From Bradyrhizobium sp. CCBAU 53338 (GTDB lineage Bacteria > Pseudomonadota > Alphaproteobacteria > Rhizobiales > Xanthobacteraceae): DNA of 64,000 bases. Shown in pieces: positions 13,200 to 22,640 of this stretch. The translations under genes were made by a program, and so were the position numbers. Position 1 is the first letter of the stretch. Each line of letters opens with the position of its first letter. Where the stretch lies: positions 3,968,001-4,032,000 of the forward strand of contig NZ_CP030048.1 in assembly GCF_015291665.1 (NCBI RefSeq), given 5' to 3'. The notes beneath the pieces were generated by a model. It was given only the letters and a program-made list of their open reading frames with translations, was not told the DNA's origin and did no database searches.

Positions 13200-15872
13200 T
13201 CAGTTCGCTTCCCGCCGCACCTCGCTCGGCACCGGCTGCTGCCCGGTACCGGCTGGCGTCGGCAGCGCGACGGGGCGCAGCCCGATCAGTTCGGCGGTGC
13301 GGATCGCGCTGTCGCGCCAGAACTGGAACGAGTTGATGCGGCTGAGCTCGAGGATCGCAATCGCGACCGCCGCCAGGAACGGCAGGCTTTGCAGCACCAG
13401 CACGCCCGCGAAGATGTAGATCTCGGTGATCTGGCGGAAAGAGTTGGAGGCGATCAGCACGCCGGCGCCGACCAGGAGCAGGGTGCCGATCACGGCCTCC
13501 CAGAACGCCTGGAACTCGATCGACATTCTGGACAGGCCGCCCTTGGACGTCCGCGCGAACGCGATGTGCTCGGTGATCAGGCCCTGCGCGACCGCGCGTG
13601 ACACCGTCCACTGCACGCTCATCGCGGCGATCATCGCGCCCAGCATCTGGCCCGGCTTGATCGCGACGCGCGCGCGGTACATCGACAGGAAGTGCACGAG
13701 CGAGACGACGAAGGCGCCGATGATCGGCAGCGTCAGGATCTTGTCGGGAATTGCGATGTCGGCGAAGGCGACGATCGGCACCCAGACGAGGTTGAGCAGC
13801 GCCACGACGACGCCAAGGCTTTCGGCCCCGAGCCAGTTCAGCCAGCCGAGACCGTATTCGCGCTTCTGGTCGGGCGTCAGCCGGCTCCGCCCGGGCAGGA
13901 AGTGCCGCCAGTGCTTCTTGACGATCTGGAGGCCGCCATAGGCCCAGCGATGACGCTGCTTCTTGAAGGCCTCGTAGGTGTCGGGGAGCAGGCCCTTGCC
14001 GTAGCGGTGGTTGGTGTAGTGGGTGGTCCAGCCGAGCTCCTGGATCGCAAGGCCGAGGTCCGAATCTTCACAGATCGTGTCGGATGACCAGCCGCCGGCC
14101 ATGTCCATCGCGGCGCGGCGGATCAGGCACATCGTGCCGTGCACGATGACGGCGTTGAGCTCGTTGCGCTGGACCATGCCGATGTCGAAGAAGCCGGCAT
14201 ATTCGCCGTTCATGATGTAGTGCATGATCGACAGGTCGCCGTCGCGATGCTCCTGCGGCGCCTGCACGAGACCCACGCGCGGGTCGGCGAAAGCAGGCAC
14301 GAGGTCCTTGAGCCAGTCGGGCTCGACCACATAGTCCGCATCGAGGATGCCGATGATCTCGGCATCGGCAGCGGTGCGGTCCATCGCGATGCGCAGCGCG
14401 CCGGCCTTGAAGCCCTGCACCTTCTCGGCGTTGATGAACTTGAAGCGCTCCCCGAGCGCGCGGCAATGGTCCTGGATCGGCTGCCAGAATACGGGATCCG
14501 GCGTGTTGTTGATGATGACCACGCATTCGTAGTTCGGATAGTCGAGCCGCGACAGCGCATCGAGCGTCTGTTTCAGCATATCGACCGGCTCGAAATACGC
14601 CGGGATATGGATCGAGACCTTCGGATGGTAATTCTCCGGCACGTTCTCGATCGGCTTGTCCTTGGCGAGCAGCCGCTGCGGCGGCCGGCCGAACGCCACC
14701 GCTGCAATCTCGTCGATGCGTGCCATCGCGATGAGGACGAGCGGAACAAGCAGAATCATGCCGAGCGTCAGCGCGAAGGCGGAGCCGAAGATGAAATAGT
14801 GCCCGTTCCAGAATGCGAACACGGTCGCGGCCCAGGCGCCGACGCCGTTGGCGGCGGCCGACAGCACGAACGCCTGTTTCGCGGTCGGCTGCTCCAGCCG
14901 CAGGATCGGCAGCGACAGGAGGATGCCGACCAAAAGCGCGATCGTCATCAGCTTCCAATAGTCGGGGTTTTCGACTGGGCCGGTCCAGGCGAATTTCGGC
15001 TCGCGGTTGGCGTTGAGGATGCCCCAGTACGGGCCGACGCCGCCCTCAAAATACTTCCAGGGCTGATCGATCGCCTCGACGATGTTGTATTCCATGCCGA
15101 TCGCTTCGGCGCGGCTGACGAAGTTGCGCAGCGTCAGGGCCTGCTGGAACGGACCGGGGTCCGCGTTGCGCAAGTTATAGCCGGCGCTCGGCCAACCGAA
15201 CTCGGCGATCACGATGCGCTTGCCGGGGAACTGATTGCGCAAGAGGTTGTAGCGATCCACGGCCTGGTCGACCGCCTGGTCCGAGCGGAAATTTTCCCAA
15301 TAGGGCAGGACGTGCGCGGCGATGAAATCGACGTTGGAGCCGAGGTCGGGGTTGTCGCGCCAGATATTCCAGATTTCGCCTGTCGTGACGGGGACGCGGA
15401 CCGCGCTCTTCACCCGCTTGATCATCTCGATGAGATCTTCGACCTTCTGCTCGCCGCGGTAGATCACCTCGTTGCCGACGACGACGCCGTTGACGTTGCT
15501 GTTCTTGCGGGCGAGCTCGATCGCAGCCTTGATCTCGCGCTCGTTGCGATCCGGGTCCTTGTCGATCCAGGCACCGACGGTGACCTTGAGGCCGAACTCC
15601 GCGGCGATAGGCGGAACCAGTTCCACGCCGCCCGTTGACGAATAGAGGCGGATCGCGCGCGTCATCGTCGACAGCTTCTTCAGGTCGGCGCGGATTTTCT
15701 CGATCGTCGGGATGTTGTCGATGTCGGGGTGGGCCGAACCTTCGAACGGTGCGTAGGAGACGCTGGGTAACAGGCCCTTGAAATCAGGCGCCGGTTCCTT
15801 GTCGCGCAGGACTCCCCAAAGGCCGGCGTGGAGCACGGACACGAACAACAGAACGGCGGCGACAACGCGCAT
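13200..15872 (-). CDS. ndvB: NdvB-type beta-glucan synthase: GH17-like domain fused to a family 2 glycosyltransferase
   Basis: An 890-residue inner-membrane protein. It begins with an anchor helix, then a periplasmic GH17-like domain (about 40-300) containing VVGNEV and IAEFGWPS, which match the acid/base and nucleophile glutamates of GH17. Three helices lead to a cellulose-synthase-like GT2 domain with ILDADYV (near 510), TICEDSDLG and QRHRW (near 640), then five more helices. In Bradyrhizobium, NdvB is the large membrane glucosyltransferase for cyclic beta-(1,3),(1,6)-glucans; size and architecture agree. The divergent ndvC-like gene nearby supports the name. The start is uncertain: ATG 15872 begins the signal anchor, while a TTG at 15935 would add 21 residues. 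Confidence 0.87.
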   Translation of the reverse strand: MRVVAAVLLFVSVLHAGLWGVLRDKEPAPDFKGLLPSVSYAPFEGSAHPDIDNIPTIEKIRADLKKLSTMTRAIRLYSSTGGVELVPPIAAEFGLKVTVGAWIDKDPDRNEREIKAAIELARKNSNVNGVVVGNEVIYRGEQKVEDLIEMIKRVKSAVRVPVTTGEIWNIWRDNPDLGSNVDFIAAHVLPYWENFRSDQAVDQAVDRYNLLRNQFPGKRIVIAEFGWPSAGYNLRNADPGPFQQALTLRNFVSRAEAIGMEYNIVEAIDQPWKYFEGGVGPYWGILNANREPKFAWTGPVENPDYWKLMTIALLVGILLSLPILRLEQPTAKQAFVLSAAANGVGAWAATVFAFWNGHYFIFGSAFALTLGMILLVPLVLIAMARIDEIAAVAFGRPPQRLLAKDKPIENVPENYHPKVSIHIPAYFEPVDMLKQTLDALSRLDYPNYECVVIINNTPDPVFWQPIQDHCRALGERFKFINAEKVQGFKAGALRIAMDRTAADAEIIGILDADYVVEPDWLKDLVPAFADPRVGLVQAPQEHRDGDLSIMHYIMNGEYAGFFDIGMVQRNELNAVIVHGTMCLIRRAAMDMAGGWSSDTICEDSDLGLAIQELGWTTHYTNHRYGKGLLPDTYEAFKKQRHRWAYGGLQIVKKHWRHFLPGRSRLTPDQKREYGLGWLNWLGAESLGVVVALLNLVWVPIVAFADIAIPDKILTLPIIGAFVVSLVHFLSMYRARVAIKPGQMLGAMIAAMSVQWTVSRAVAQGLITEHIAFARTSKGGLSRMSIEFQAFWEAVIGTLLLVGAGVLIASNSFRQITEIYIFAGVLVLQSLPFLAAVAIAILELSRINSFQFWRDSAIRTAELIGLRPVALPTPAGTGQQPVPSEVRREAN

Positions 15873-16085
15873 CGCGGCTAAACCAAAAGGGGCTGAGGGG
15901 TCAGGGAAGCGGATCCGACCCCGAGATCCGACCAAGTCCGCGGCAAATGGAGCATACCTCTGCGGCGCGGTTTCACAACTGTCATGGGCTCATGTCCTTA
16001 TCAGGGCATGAGCTTTTTGGAATCGCGGCAGTGCCAACCGCAGATATGACCGATCGTTCCTGAACGGAGGCTGAAACGATCGCGG

Positions 16086-16685
16086 CTATTTCTGGGGGGC
16101 AGGTGACGGGCTCGCCGCAGGCGCAGGGCTGGCGGCCGGCTGAGGGGCCGGCGAATTGCCGGTGCTTGGTGCGGCCGGCGGCTGGGAGGCCGTGGTCGCC
16201 GCCTGTTGCGGCTGGGCGGCCGGATTGATCCAGCAGGCGTGCACCCGGCTGTCCAGGGTTTCCGCGACCTTCGGATCGATCTGGGCGCCGAAGCGGGTCA
16301 GGCAGCGGAACGCGGCCTGGATGTGACCGCCGGGGCAGCCGAAGCGATCATAGAGGTCGAGATGGCGGAACGCGGTATCGAGATCATCCCGCCACATCAG
16401 CCGCACCACGCGGCGGCCGAGCCAGACGCATTCCGGGTTACCGGCGGGCCCGTTGATGGCCTGGGCGGCCTCGGCGAATTCGTCGGTGCGGCGCTGGCTC
16501 TGGGCGGTCGCCTCCTTGGCGGCATCGGCGGGCTGTGCAGCGGCCTTGCCCTGGTCAGGGGCCGGCGTGCCGCTCTGGGCGGAGGCGCCGCCGAGGCTGG
16601 TCAGAAGGACAAGGGAGGTGACGGCCAATGAGGCGGCGAACTGCCGCAGGACCGCATTTCGTAACTCGAACACCCGTCGCCGCAT
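16086..16685 (-). CDS. Secreted Ala/Pro-rich protein between ndvB and ndvC (ndvD candidate)
   Basis: A 199-residue protein with a signal peptide (LRQFAASLAVTSLVLLTSLGGASA). A low-complexity linker leads to a compact domain (about 75-150) with conserved-looking cysteines (NPECVWLG, RFGCPGG, AFRCLTRFG, HACW), and the tail is rich in Ala, Pro and Ser. Upstream, GGGGA lies 5 nt before the ATG. I recall that the Bradyrhizobium ndv locus contains a third gene, ndvD, near ndvB and ndvC and without recognisable domains. Position makes this gene a candidate, but I cannot confirm identity by sequence, so no symbol is given. Four cysteines in an exported protein suggest disulfides. Confidence 0.65.
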   Translation of the reverse strand: MRRRVFELRNAVLRQFAASLAVTSLVLLTSLGGASAQSGTPAPDQGKAAAQPADAAKEATAQSQRRTDEFAEAAQAINGPAGNPECVWLGRRVVRLMWRDDLDTAFRHLDLYDRFGCPGGHIQAAFRCLTRFGAQIDPKVAETLDSRVHACWINPAAQPQQAATTASQPPAAPSTGNSPAPQPAASPAPAASPSPAPQK

Positions 16686-16963
16686 GAATTCCCCAAAAGT
16701 GTCTCAGCCGTCCGCCCGCGCGGGAGGACCTCGCGGACGCCGCCGTGATGGCGTCCAAATGGGTCTCCAATGCGGCGGAAAAGTCCCGCGAAATCCATTG
16801 ACCTGTATTTGGATTTTTGTCCAGCAAAGTCACGATCCTACGGCCCATTCGAACGGCCGCAGCCCAATTCGTCGGGGAGAGGGTGCGGCCAAGGCGCGTA
16901 ACCCCCCTTGGCAGACGGCGTGCGAGCAGGTAATCGACGGACCCTTCGCGGAGGACGGAACCG

Positions 16964-18580
16964 ATTTCACTTCGTACGCCACTGGCGCTCCTGCTCGTTT
17001 CTCTGGGTGCGATTGCTGCCGTGTGGTGGTGGCTTGCCACGCCAATCACGCTTGCGCGCGCCCCGATCGATCCCAATGACAAGGTCCAATGCGTCTCCTA
17101 CGCGCCGTTCCGCGGCGAGCAGACGCCGCTGAACCCATGGACTCATATCGAGGCCGACCAGATCGAGCAGGATCTGCGGCAGCTGAAGCAGATCACCGAC
17201 TGCGTCCGCACCTACTCGATCGAGAACGGGCTCGACCAGGTGCCTTCGGTGGCGACCAAGGTCGGCGGGCTGAAGGTGATCCAGGGCATCTGGCTCGGCA
17301 GCAACCGCGCCAAGAATTTCGAGCAAGTGGCGACCGCCATCCGCCTCACCAAGGAATTTCCCGACACCATCTCCGCGCTCGTCGTCGGCAACGAGGTGCT
17401 CCTGCGCGGAGAGATGACGACGCAGGATCTCATCGCGATCATCCGTTCGGTGAAGGCCCAGGTCAGCGTGCCCGTGACCTATGCCGACGTATGGGAATAT
17501 TGGCTGAAGAACCGCGAGGTCTATGACGCCGTCGATTTCGTCACGATTCATATCCTGCCGTACTGGGAGGATGTGCCGGTGAAGGCGAAATTCGCATCTT
17601 CCCATGTCGAGGCGATCCGCGAGCGCATGGCGGTGGCGTTCCCCGACAAGGAGATCCTGATCGGCGAGACCGGCTGGCCGAGCGAGGGCCGCATGCGCGA
17701 GGGCGCGCTGCCGTCCCGCACCAACCAGGCGCGCGTCGTCTCGGAAATCCTGGCCCTCGCAAAGTCCCAGAAGTTTCGCGTCAACCTGATCGAGGCCTAT
17801 GACCAGCCGTGGAAGCGGCGGCTCGAGGGTACCGTCGGCGGCTATTGGGGCCTGCTCGATTCGGTGCGGCGCCATCTGAAATATCCGCCGGGCGAGCCGA
17901 TCAGCAATTTTCCGTTCTGGAAATGGTACATGGGCGCCGGCATGGGCCTCAGCGTGCTGGTGTTCGCGGTGGCCGGCCTCACGCTGCGCCGCCGGCCCTG
18001 GACGCCGCGCTTCTCGGCCTGGCTTGGCGTCGGCATCTCCGCGACATCGGCGGGCATCCTGCTCGGGATCGCCGCCGACAAGATGTATTACGAGAGCTAC
18101 GGTTGGGGCGGCTGGCTGCAATGGGGCGTGCTGCTGCTCGCCGGCATCTTCTCGCCGATCTTCTGCGCGCAGGCGCTCGTCATCGGCCGCAGCCTGCCGA
18201 CCTTTCTCGACCTGCTCGGTCCGCGCGAGGGCCGGAAATGGTCAAAACTTTCCGCCTTGCTTTGCCTGACCCTGGCCGTGACGGCGGTGATCGCGGCCGA
18301 GACCGCGCTCGGCTTTGTGTTCGACCCGCGCTACCGCGACTTCCCCTATGCCTCGCTGACGATGGCGGTGGTGCCGTTTGCGCTGTTGATGCTGAACCGG
18401 CCGCAGATCGGCGTGCGCCCGATCGCGGAAGCGGTTTTCGCGGGCGTGCTGGCATTGTCGGCGGTCTACGTCATCCTGAACGAAGGACGCATCAATTGGC
18501 AGGCGATGTGGACCTGCGCAATCTATCTCTTGTTCGCGCTCACGCTGTGGCGGGCGCGGGCCGAGCAAAGCCAAGGATGA
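16964..18580 (+). CDS. ndvC: NdvC-type protein: GH17-like glucanosyltransferase domain with multiple membrane helices
   Basis: A periplasmic GH17-like domain (from KVQCVSYAPFRGEQ onward) carries LVVGNEVLLRGE and LIGETGWPSEG, matching the two catalytic glutamates of GH17. It is followed by about seven membrane helices from GAGMGLSVLVFAVAG to the end. Bradyrhizobium NdvC is reported to introduce the beta-(1,6) links of cyclic beta-glucans and to resemble fungal glucanosyltransferases; this fits. The start is odd. The first ATG/GTG/TTG is GTG 17021, which would cut a membrane anchor in half. The frame is open back to TAA at 16931, and an ATT at 16964 has GGAGG 9 nt ahead and gives a full anchor, SLRTPLALLLVSLGAIAAVW (538 residues). 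Confidence 0.82.
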   Translation: MSLRTPLALLLVSLGAIAAVWWWLATPITLARAPIDPNDKVQCVSYAPFRGEQTPLNPWTHIEADQIEQDLRQLKQITDCVRTYSIENGLDQVPSVATKVGGLKVIQGIWLGSNRAKNFEQVATAIRLTKEFPDTISALVVGNEVLLRGEMTTQDLIAIIRSVKAQVSVPVTYADVWEYWLKNREVYDAVDFVTIHILPYWEDVPVKAKFASSHVEAIRERMAVAFPDKEILIGETGWPSEGRMREGALPSRTNQARVVSEILALAKSQKFRVNLIEAYDQPWKRRLEGTVGGYWGLLDSVRRHLKYPPGEPISNFPFWKWYMGAGMGLSVLVFAVAGLTLRRRPWTPRFSAWLGVGISATSAGILLGIAADKMYYESYGWGGWLQWGVLLLAGIFSPIFCAQALVIGRSLPTFLDLLGPREGRKWSKLSALLCLTLAVTAVIAAETALGFVFDPRYRDFPYASLTMAVVPFALLMLNRPQIGVRPIAEAVFAGVLALSAVYVILNEGRINWQAMWTCAIYLLFALTLWRARAEQSQG

Positions 18581-18920
18581 GCAGGCCGATCGCAAGGCCC
18601 GCCAGCACGATGTTGTAGAGCACGATGCCGAGGCCTGCTGCGACCACGCCGAGCGTGAGCAGCACGATCGAGGGCCGCATCAGGTTCAGCGTCGCGATGA
18701 CGAGCGCGACGATGCCGAACACCGAATTCTTGAACAGCGACGTCGACACCGAGCGCGCCTTGCAGACCATGGTCTGCAAGCCGGCGTCGCAGGCGAGCGC
18801 CACCTGCGAAAACTCGATCGCGAGATAGCGCACATAGAGCGCCCAGCCGACGGTGACGAAACCGACGACGATGAGAAACTGCACCTGATAGGGCGTGAGG
18901 CGAAACGGCTTCTTTGTCAT
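18540..18920 (-). CDS. Small membrane protein convergent with ndvC
   Basis: A 126-residue protein with three to four helices (FLIVVGFVTVGWALYVRYLAI, VFGIVALVIATLNLM, IVLLTLGVVAAGLGIVLYNIV, LAIGLLILGFARP). A short loop holds two cysteines (ALACDAGLQTMVCKA). No family is recognised. Its 3' end overlaps the 3' end of ndvC by 41 bp on the opposite strand, so convergent transcripts could interfere. The composition is typical of the neighbouring genes and gives no hint of transfer. A role tied to glucan export is possible from position only. Confidence 0.7.
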   Translation of the reverse strand: MTKKPFRLTPYQVQFLIVVGFVTVGWALYVRYLAIEFSQVALACDAGLQTMVCKARSVSTSLFKNSVFGIVALVIATLNLMRPSIVLLTLGVVAAGLGIVLYNIVLAGLAIGLLILGFARPAPATA

Positions 18921-19068
18921 GCCGGCAATATGGTCGGGATGGCGGAACGGAGCAACAGGGCCGGGGAATTTTTACACCGGGCGCCCTGCGCGGCCGTTGC
19001 ACCCTTTTTCGTCAATCAGAGCGCCTCGGAACCGTAGCCGTACGGATTTGCGAGAGTTGCTCGGCCGC

Positions 19069-19242
19069 CTAACATTTGGCTCGCAGCGCGGGCGGATCCC
19101 AACAGGAGCAGATCACGTCGAAGAGCGCGACTGCGAGGATGCGGGTGAGTTTGGCAATGGCTGATGCGTTGCAGATCAATTTTGCGCTGTGGGGTATGAT
19201 CATCTGCGCTGCCATCAAGATCAGCCAACTGGCCGCGGTCAT
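19069..19242 (-). CDS. Possible 57-residue membrane-type small protein
   Basis: An open frame starting MTAASWLILMAAQMIIPHSAKL, with a hydrophobic start and two cysteines near the end. GAGAGGG lies about 10 nt before the ATG. It occupies the otherwise empty 380-bp gap between 18920 and 19302. Nothing identifies a family, and the frame could be fortuitous. Confidence 0.3.
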   Translation of the reverse strand: MTAASWLILMAAQMIIPHSAKLICNASAIAKLTRILAVALFDVICSCWDPPALRAKC

Positions 19243-19301
19243 TTGAGAAGCGCCCTCTCGGGCGAGTCGCTGCGGTCTTTCAATCAAACGCCCTGATCGT
19301 C

Positions 19302-20657
19302 TCACCGTCTGAAGAACGACGATATCGTCGAACTCGCCGAGGCGGTTTCGGGCTTGGTTTGAGCAGCCGGCTGGGGCGCTGGTGCGGGCGCCGGCTCCTC
19401 GCGCCTTGACGAGCGCCTGGAGGAATAAGTGCGGCGGTGCTTTTCGGGTTTGGCGGCGGGCACGGGCGCAGGGACGGTTTCAGCTTGTGGGACCGAGTCC
19501 TGGCTCTTTTCCGAATTCTTGTCCTGGTTCTTGTCCGAGCCGCCGCGCATCGACAGGCGCTGGCCGTCGAACACCGTAGTCTCGCAATGGCGGTCGTTCT
19601 CGGCGAGGCCCGCGCAGAGCTTTGCGGCGGCGGCGGCATTGATCAGGGGGCCGGCGCCCAAGTGAAGTTGCATCCCGAGGCCATTCTTGCCTTCCTTGAT
19701 CATGATGATCGGCCGCAGCGCGGCGACCTCCGGATGGGACTTGCTCAGGCCGCGCCAGAGCGCGCGCAGGCCGTCGACGGAATTCGCGCCGCCGAGATCG
19801 ATGGCAAAGCGGGTCTGCTGCACCGTGATCGCGGGGGACTCGGCTTCGGTTGCCTCGGGCGGCTTGGCGGGTGCTGCGGCGACTTCGGTTGGCGCGGGCG
19901 CTGCGTCGGACTTCGTCTCGACGGCCTTCTCGGTCGTTTCCGGCTGAATCAGTTTCGACGCGGCCGGATCCGGCGGCGCCATGATGGATTTCGATGGCAC
20001 CAGCGGAAGGATCGGAATCGCCGAGGTCGTCGTCGGCGATTGCGGAACGAGCGAGGCGGCGGATGCGGTTTGGGGCGGGCCCGATTGATCCTTCGCGGCC
20101 TCCTTCGAGCCGTCCGTGGGCCCCTTGCCGGCATTTCCGCGCGGCTTGTCGACCAGCGAGGCGGCAGTCGATGCGACCGGTGCGACGTCCGGCGCCGGGG
20201 TCGCGGGCTGAGCGGCGGCGACGGGGGCGTCCTGCGGCTTCGAGGCCGGCATTTGCTGCGACGTCGCATTCTGCTTGGCGATGGCGCCGGTGACGGAATC
20301 GAGCCCCTGCTCGAGCACTGTGACGCGCGAATAGAGCCGGTCACGATCGGTGTTCAGCGTCTCGATGGCGGAGGCGAGGCGACGGGTTTCGAGCTGGCTT
20401 TCCTTGGTCAGCACCTGGAGCCGGTCTGACTGGCGGGCGAGGTCGGCGGAGGCGACCTGATCGCGCCGCCAGCCGAGCTGGGCCTGGTTGGCCATCACGG
20501 CGACCACGACGGCGCCGACGGCGGCCACGCCCCAGGTGCCCAGGCGCCACAGCATGCGGCGATCGAACGTGCTTTCCTCGGCCAAAAGTCCGGAGAACAG
20601 CCCTCCGGTCTCCTTGTCGCCGAAGGCATCCGCCAGTGGGTCCGAATCCTTTGCCAT
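19302..20657 (-). CDS. Membrane-anchored protein with SPOR-like C-terminal domain
   Basis: A 451-residue protein with a cytoplasmic N-terminus (MAKDSDPLADAFGDKE), one helix (about 37-56), a short coiled coil, and a long Ala/Pro/Lys/Ser-rich linker. A compact domain at about 275-370 reads FAIDLGGANSVDGLRALWRGL, then GKNGLGMQLHLGAGPLINAAAAAKLCAGL. That domain follows the SPOR-like pattern frequent in rhizobial envelope proteins, where it often binds septal peptidoglycan. The tail is polar and Arg/Ser-rich. ATG 20657 starts the conserved-looking N-terminus; a GTG at 20702 would add 15 unlikely residues. A cell-division or envelope role is inferred from the domain only. Confidence 0.7.
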   Translation of the reverse strand: MAKDSDPLADAFGDKETGGLFSGLLAEESTFDRRMLWRLGTWGVAAVGAVVVAVMANQAQLGWRRDQVASADLARQSDRLQVLTKESQLETRRLASAIETLNTDRDRLYSRVTVLEQGLDSVTGAIAKQNATSQQMPASKPQDAPVAAAQPATPAPDVAPVASTAASLVDKPRGNAGKGPTDGSKEAAKDQSGPPQTASAASLVPQSPTTTSAIPILPLVPSKSIMAPPDPAASKLIQPETTEKAVETKSDAAPAPTEVAAAPAKPPEATEAESPAITVQQTRFAIDLGGANSVDGLRALWRGLSKSHPEVAALRPIIMIKEGKNGLGMQLHLGAGPLINAAAAAKLCAGLAENDRHCETTVFDGQRLSMRGGSDKNQDKNSEKSQDSVPQAETVPAPVPAAKPEKHRRTYSSRRSSRREEPAPAPAPQPAAQTKPETASASSTISSFFRR

Positions 20658-20823
20658 GAACGTAGAGTGCCCAGCCCTGTCCGGCGTCCCCGAATCAATC
20701 ACGGAACATTAACAGGAAAACCCGCGCGCACTTGAATTCCGGGTGTTTGCGGGGGTAGCAAGGCGGCATCCGCTCGCCGCCCGTCGGTGAACGATCGATT
20801 CGGCCTTATTTGACAGGATTGCG

Positions 20824-22179
20824 ATGACCGCCCGCTCAAGCCTCACGATCGTGCTCGCCGCCGGCGAGGGCACGCGCATGCGATCGAGCGTGCCGAAGGT
20901 GCTGCATCCCGTGGCTTCTCAAACCCTGCTCGCCCACGTGCTCGGCGCCGCACCGACGGGAACCGGCACGGCGCTCGCCGTCGTGATCGGTCCCGATCAT
21001 CAGGCGGTTGCCGATGAAGCGAAGCGCATCCGTTCCGACGCGCTCATCTTCGTGCAACGCGAGCGCCTCGGCACCGCGCATGCGGTGCTGGCGGCGCGCG
21101 AGGCGATCGCGCGCGGCGTGGATGATGTCCTGATCGCCTTCGGCGATACGCCGCTGATCTCGGCCGAGACGTTTGCGCGGCTCCGCGCGCCGCTCGCGAA
21201 CGGTGCTGCGATTGCCGCGCTCGGCTTCCGTGCGGTGGATCCCACCGGCTATGGCCGCTTCATCGTCGAGGGCGACCGCCTGGTCGCGATCCGCGAGCAT
21301 GCCGATGCCGGCGCGGAGGAGCGCAAGATCGATCTGTGCAATGCCGGCGTGATGGCGATCGACGGACGGCGCGCGCTCGCGATCCTCGACAAGATCGGCA
21401 ATGCGAATTCCAAGGGCGAGTACTATCTGACCGATGCGGTCGGAATCGTCCGCGACATCGGATGGGAGTCCGTGGTGATCGAGACCAGCGAGGACGAAGT
21501 GCGCGGCATCAACACCAAGGCCCAGCTTGCGGAAGCCGAAGCCGTGATGCAGACGCGGCTGCGCAAGGCTGCGATGGAGGCCGGCGTCACGCTGGTCGCC
21601 CCTGAAACCGTCTATCTCGCCGCCGACACCGTGTTCGGCAAGGACGTCACCATCGAGCCGTTCGTGGTGATCGGCCCCGGCGTGTCGATCGCCGACGGCG
21701 CCGTGATCCATTCCTTCTCGCATATCGTCGAGACCACGCTCGGCAAGAAGGTGTCGATCGGCCCCTATGCGCGGCTGCGTCCCGGCACCTCGCTCGGCGA
21801 CGGCGCGCGGATCGGCAATTTCGTGGAGACCAAGGCGGCGACGCTGGAGGCCGGCGTCAAGGTCAACCATCTCTCCTACATTGGCGATGCCACCGTCGGC
21901 GCCAATTCCAACATCGGCGCCGGCACCATCACCTGCAACTACGATGGCTTCAAGAAGCACAGGACGGTGATCGGGCAGGGTGCCTTTGTCGGCACCAACT
22001 CCTCGCTGGTCGCGCCGGTGAAGATCGGCAACGGCGCCTATATCGGATCAGGCTCGGTGATCACGCGCGATGTGCCCGACGACGCGATGGCGCTCGAGCG
22101 CAACCAGCAGACCATCCGCGAGGGCGGCGCTGCGCGCTATCGCGAGATGAAGACCGGCGGCAAGAAAACCGAGAAGTAG
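20824..22179 (+). CDS. glmU: Bifunctional GlmU: GlcNAc-1-P uridylyltransferase / GlcN-1-P acetyltransferase
   Basis: A 451-residue cytosolic enzyme making UDP-GlcNAc for peptidoglycan and lipid A. The N-terminal nucleotidyltransferase has the signature [21 protein letters not shown] (residues 11-31) and [11 protein letters not shown]. The C-terminal half is a left-handed beta-helix of hexapeptide repeats with [21 protein letters not shown] and [13 protein letters not shown] around the acetyltransferase site. Length agrees with the family (about 450). AGGA lies ahead of the ATG. With glmS 460 bp downstream it forms an amino-sugar cluster. The stop is followed by a GC hairpin at 22179-22197. 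Confidence 0.97.
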   Translation: MTARSSLTIVLAAGEGTRMRSSVPKVLHPVASQTLLAHVLGAAPTGTGTALAVVIGPDHQAVADEAKRIRSDALIFVQRERLGTAHAVLAAREAIARGVDDVLIAFGDTPLISAETFARLRAPLANGAAIAALGFRAVDPTGYGRFIVEGDRLVAIREHADAGAEERKIDLCNAGVMAIDGRRALAILDKIGNANSKGEYYLTDAVGIVRDIGWESVVIETSEDEVRGINTKAQLAEAEAVMQTRLRKAAMEAGVTLVAPETVYLAADTVFGKDVTIEPFVVIGPGVSIADGAVIHSFSHIVETTLGKKVSIGPYARLRPGTSLGDGARIGNFVETKAATLEAGVKVNHLSYIGDATVGANSNIGAGTITCNYDGFKKHRTVIGQGAFVGTNSSLVAPVKIGNGAYIGSGSVITRDVPDDAMALERNQQTIREGGAARYREMKTGGKKTEK

Positions 22180-22199
22180 CCCGCGAACTCAGCGGGCGC

Positions 22200-22418
22200 T
22201 CATTCGTCTTCGGCGAACTCGGAGAAGATGGCGCGCGTCAGGCGCCAGCCGCGCGGCTTGGCGCGCTTGATCGGCTCGCCTTCCGGATGCTTCACGAAGA
22301 CAGGCTTGCTTTCCTTGCCGCGCTGGGGCGGGGGCCAATGCGCAAGGTGTGTGCCGGAGGTCTCGCTGGCACGAATATACATCGAAGACAGACCTTTGCG
22401 GTCGGACGTGGCTTTCAT
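22200..22418 (-). CDS. Small hypothetical basic protein between glmU and glmS
   Basis: A 72-residue protein (MKATSDRKGLSSMYIRASETSG) rich in Lys, Arg and Pro, with a C-terminal RLTRAIFSEFAEDE. No signal peptide or membrane segment. I do not recognise it. It lies opposite to glmU and glmS and fills the gap between them. AGGAGAT lies about 7 nt upstream of the ATG, which supports translation. Its 3' end runs into the hairpin after glmU. Confidence 0.55.
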   Translation of the reverse strand: MKATSDRKGLSSMYIRASETSGTHLAHWPPPQRGKESKPVFVKHPEGEPIKRAKPRGWRLTRAIFSEFAEDE

Positions 22419-22640
22419 GGCCCTGATCTCCTAGGCTCGAATCGTTGGCCAAACTTGTTGACGATGGGTTAATGCGTGCGGTTAAAGGCAAGCCAAATCG
22501 ACGCAGGGCTCGGGATTGCCGTCGGCGAATGCTGTCGCAATCGGTCATAATTATTGAGTATCTGGTTCCTTAGGAACTTCGCTAAAAACCGAGCGCGTCG
22601 TTTAGGCGATTTTTCGACGATTTGGGGGATAGTGATCCGC

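Noticed and set aside
22419..22640. Possible glmS ribozyme/riboswitch in the glmS leader
   Set aside because: The element is known from Gram-positive relatives, and I see none of its conserved core or a suitable cleavage-site context here.
22554..22640. Upstream extension of glmS
   Set aside because: GlmS needs Cys2 to become the N-terminal nucleophile, so ATG 22641 must be the start.
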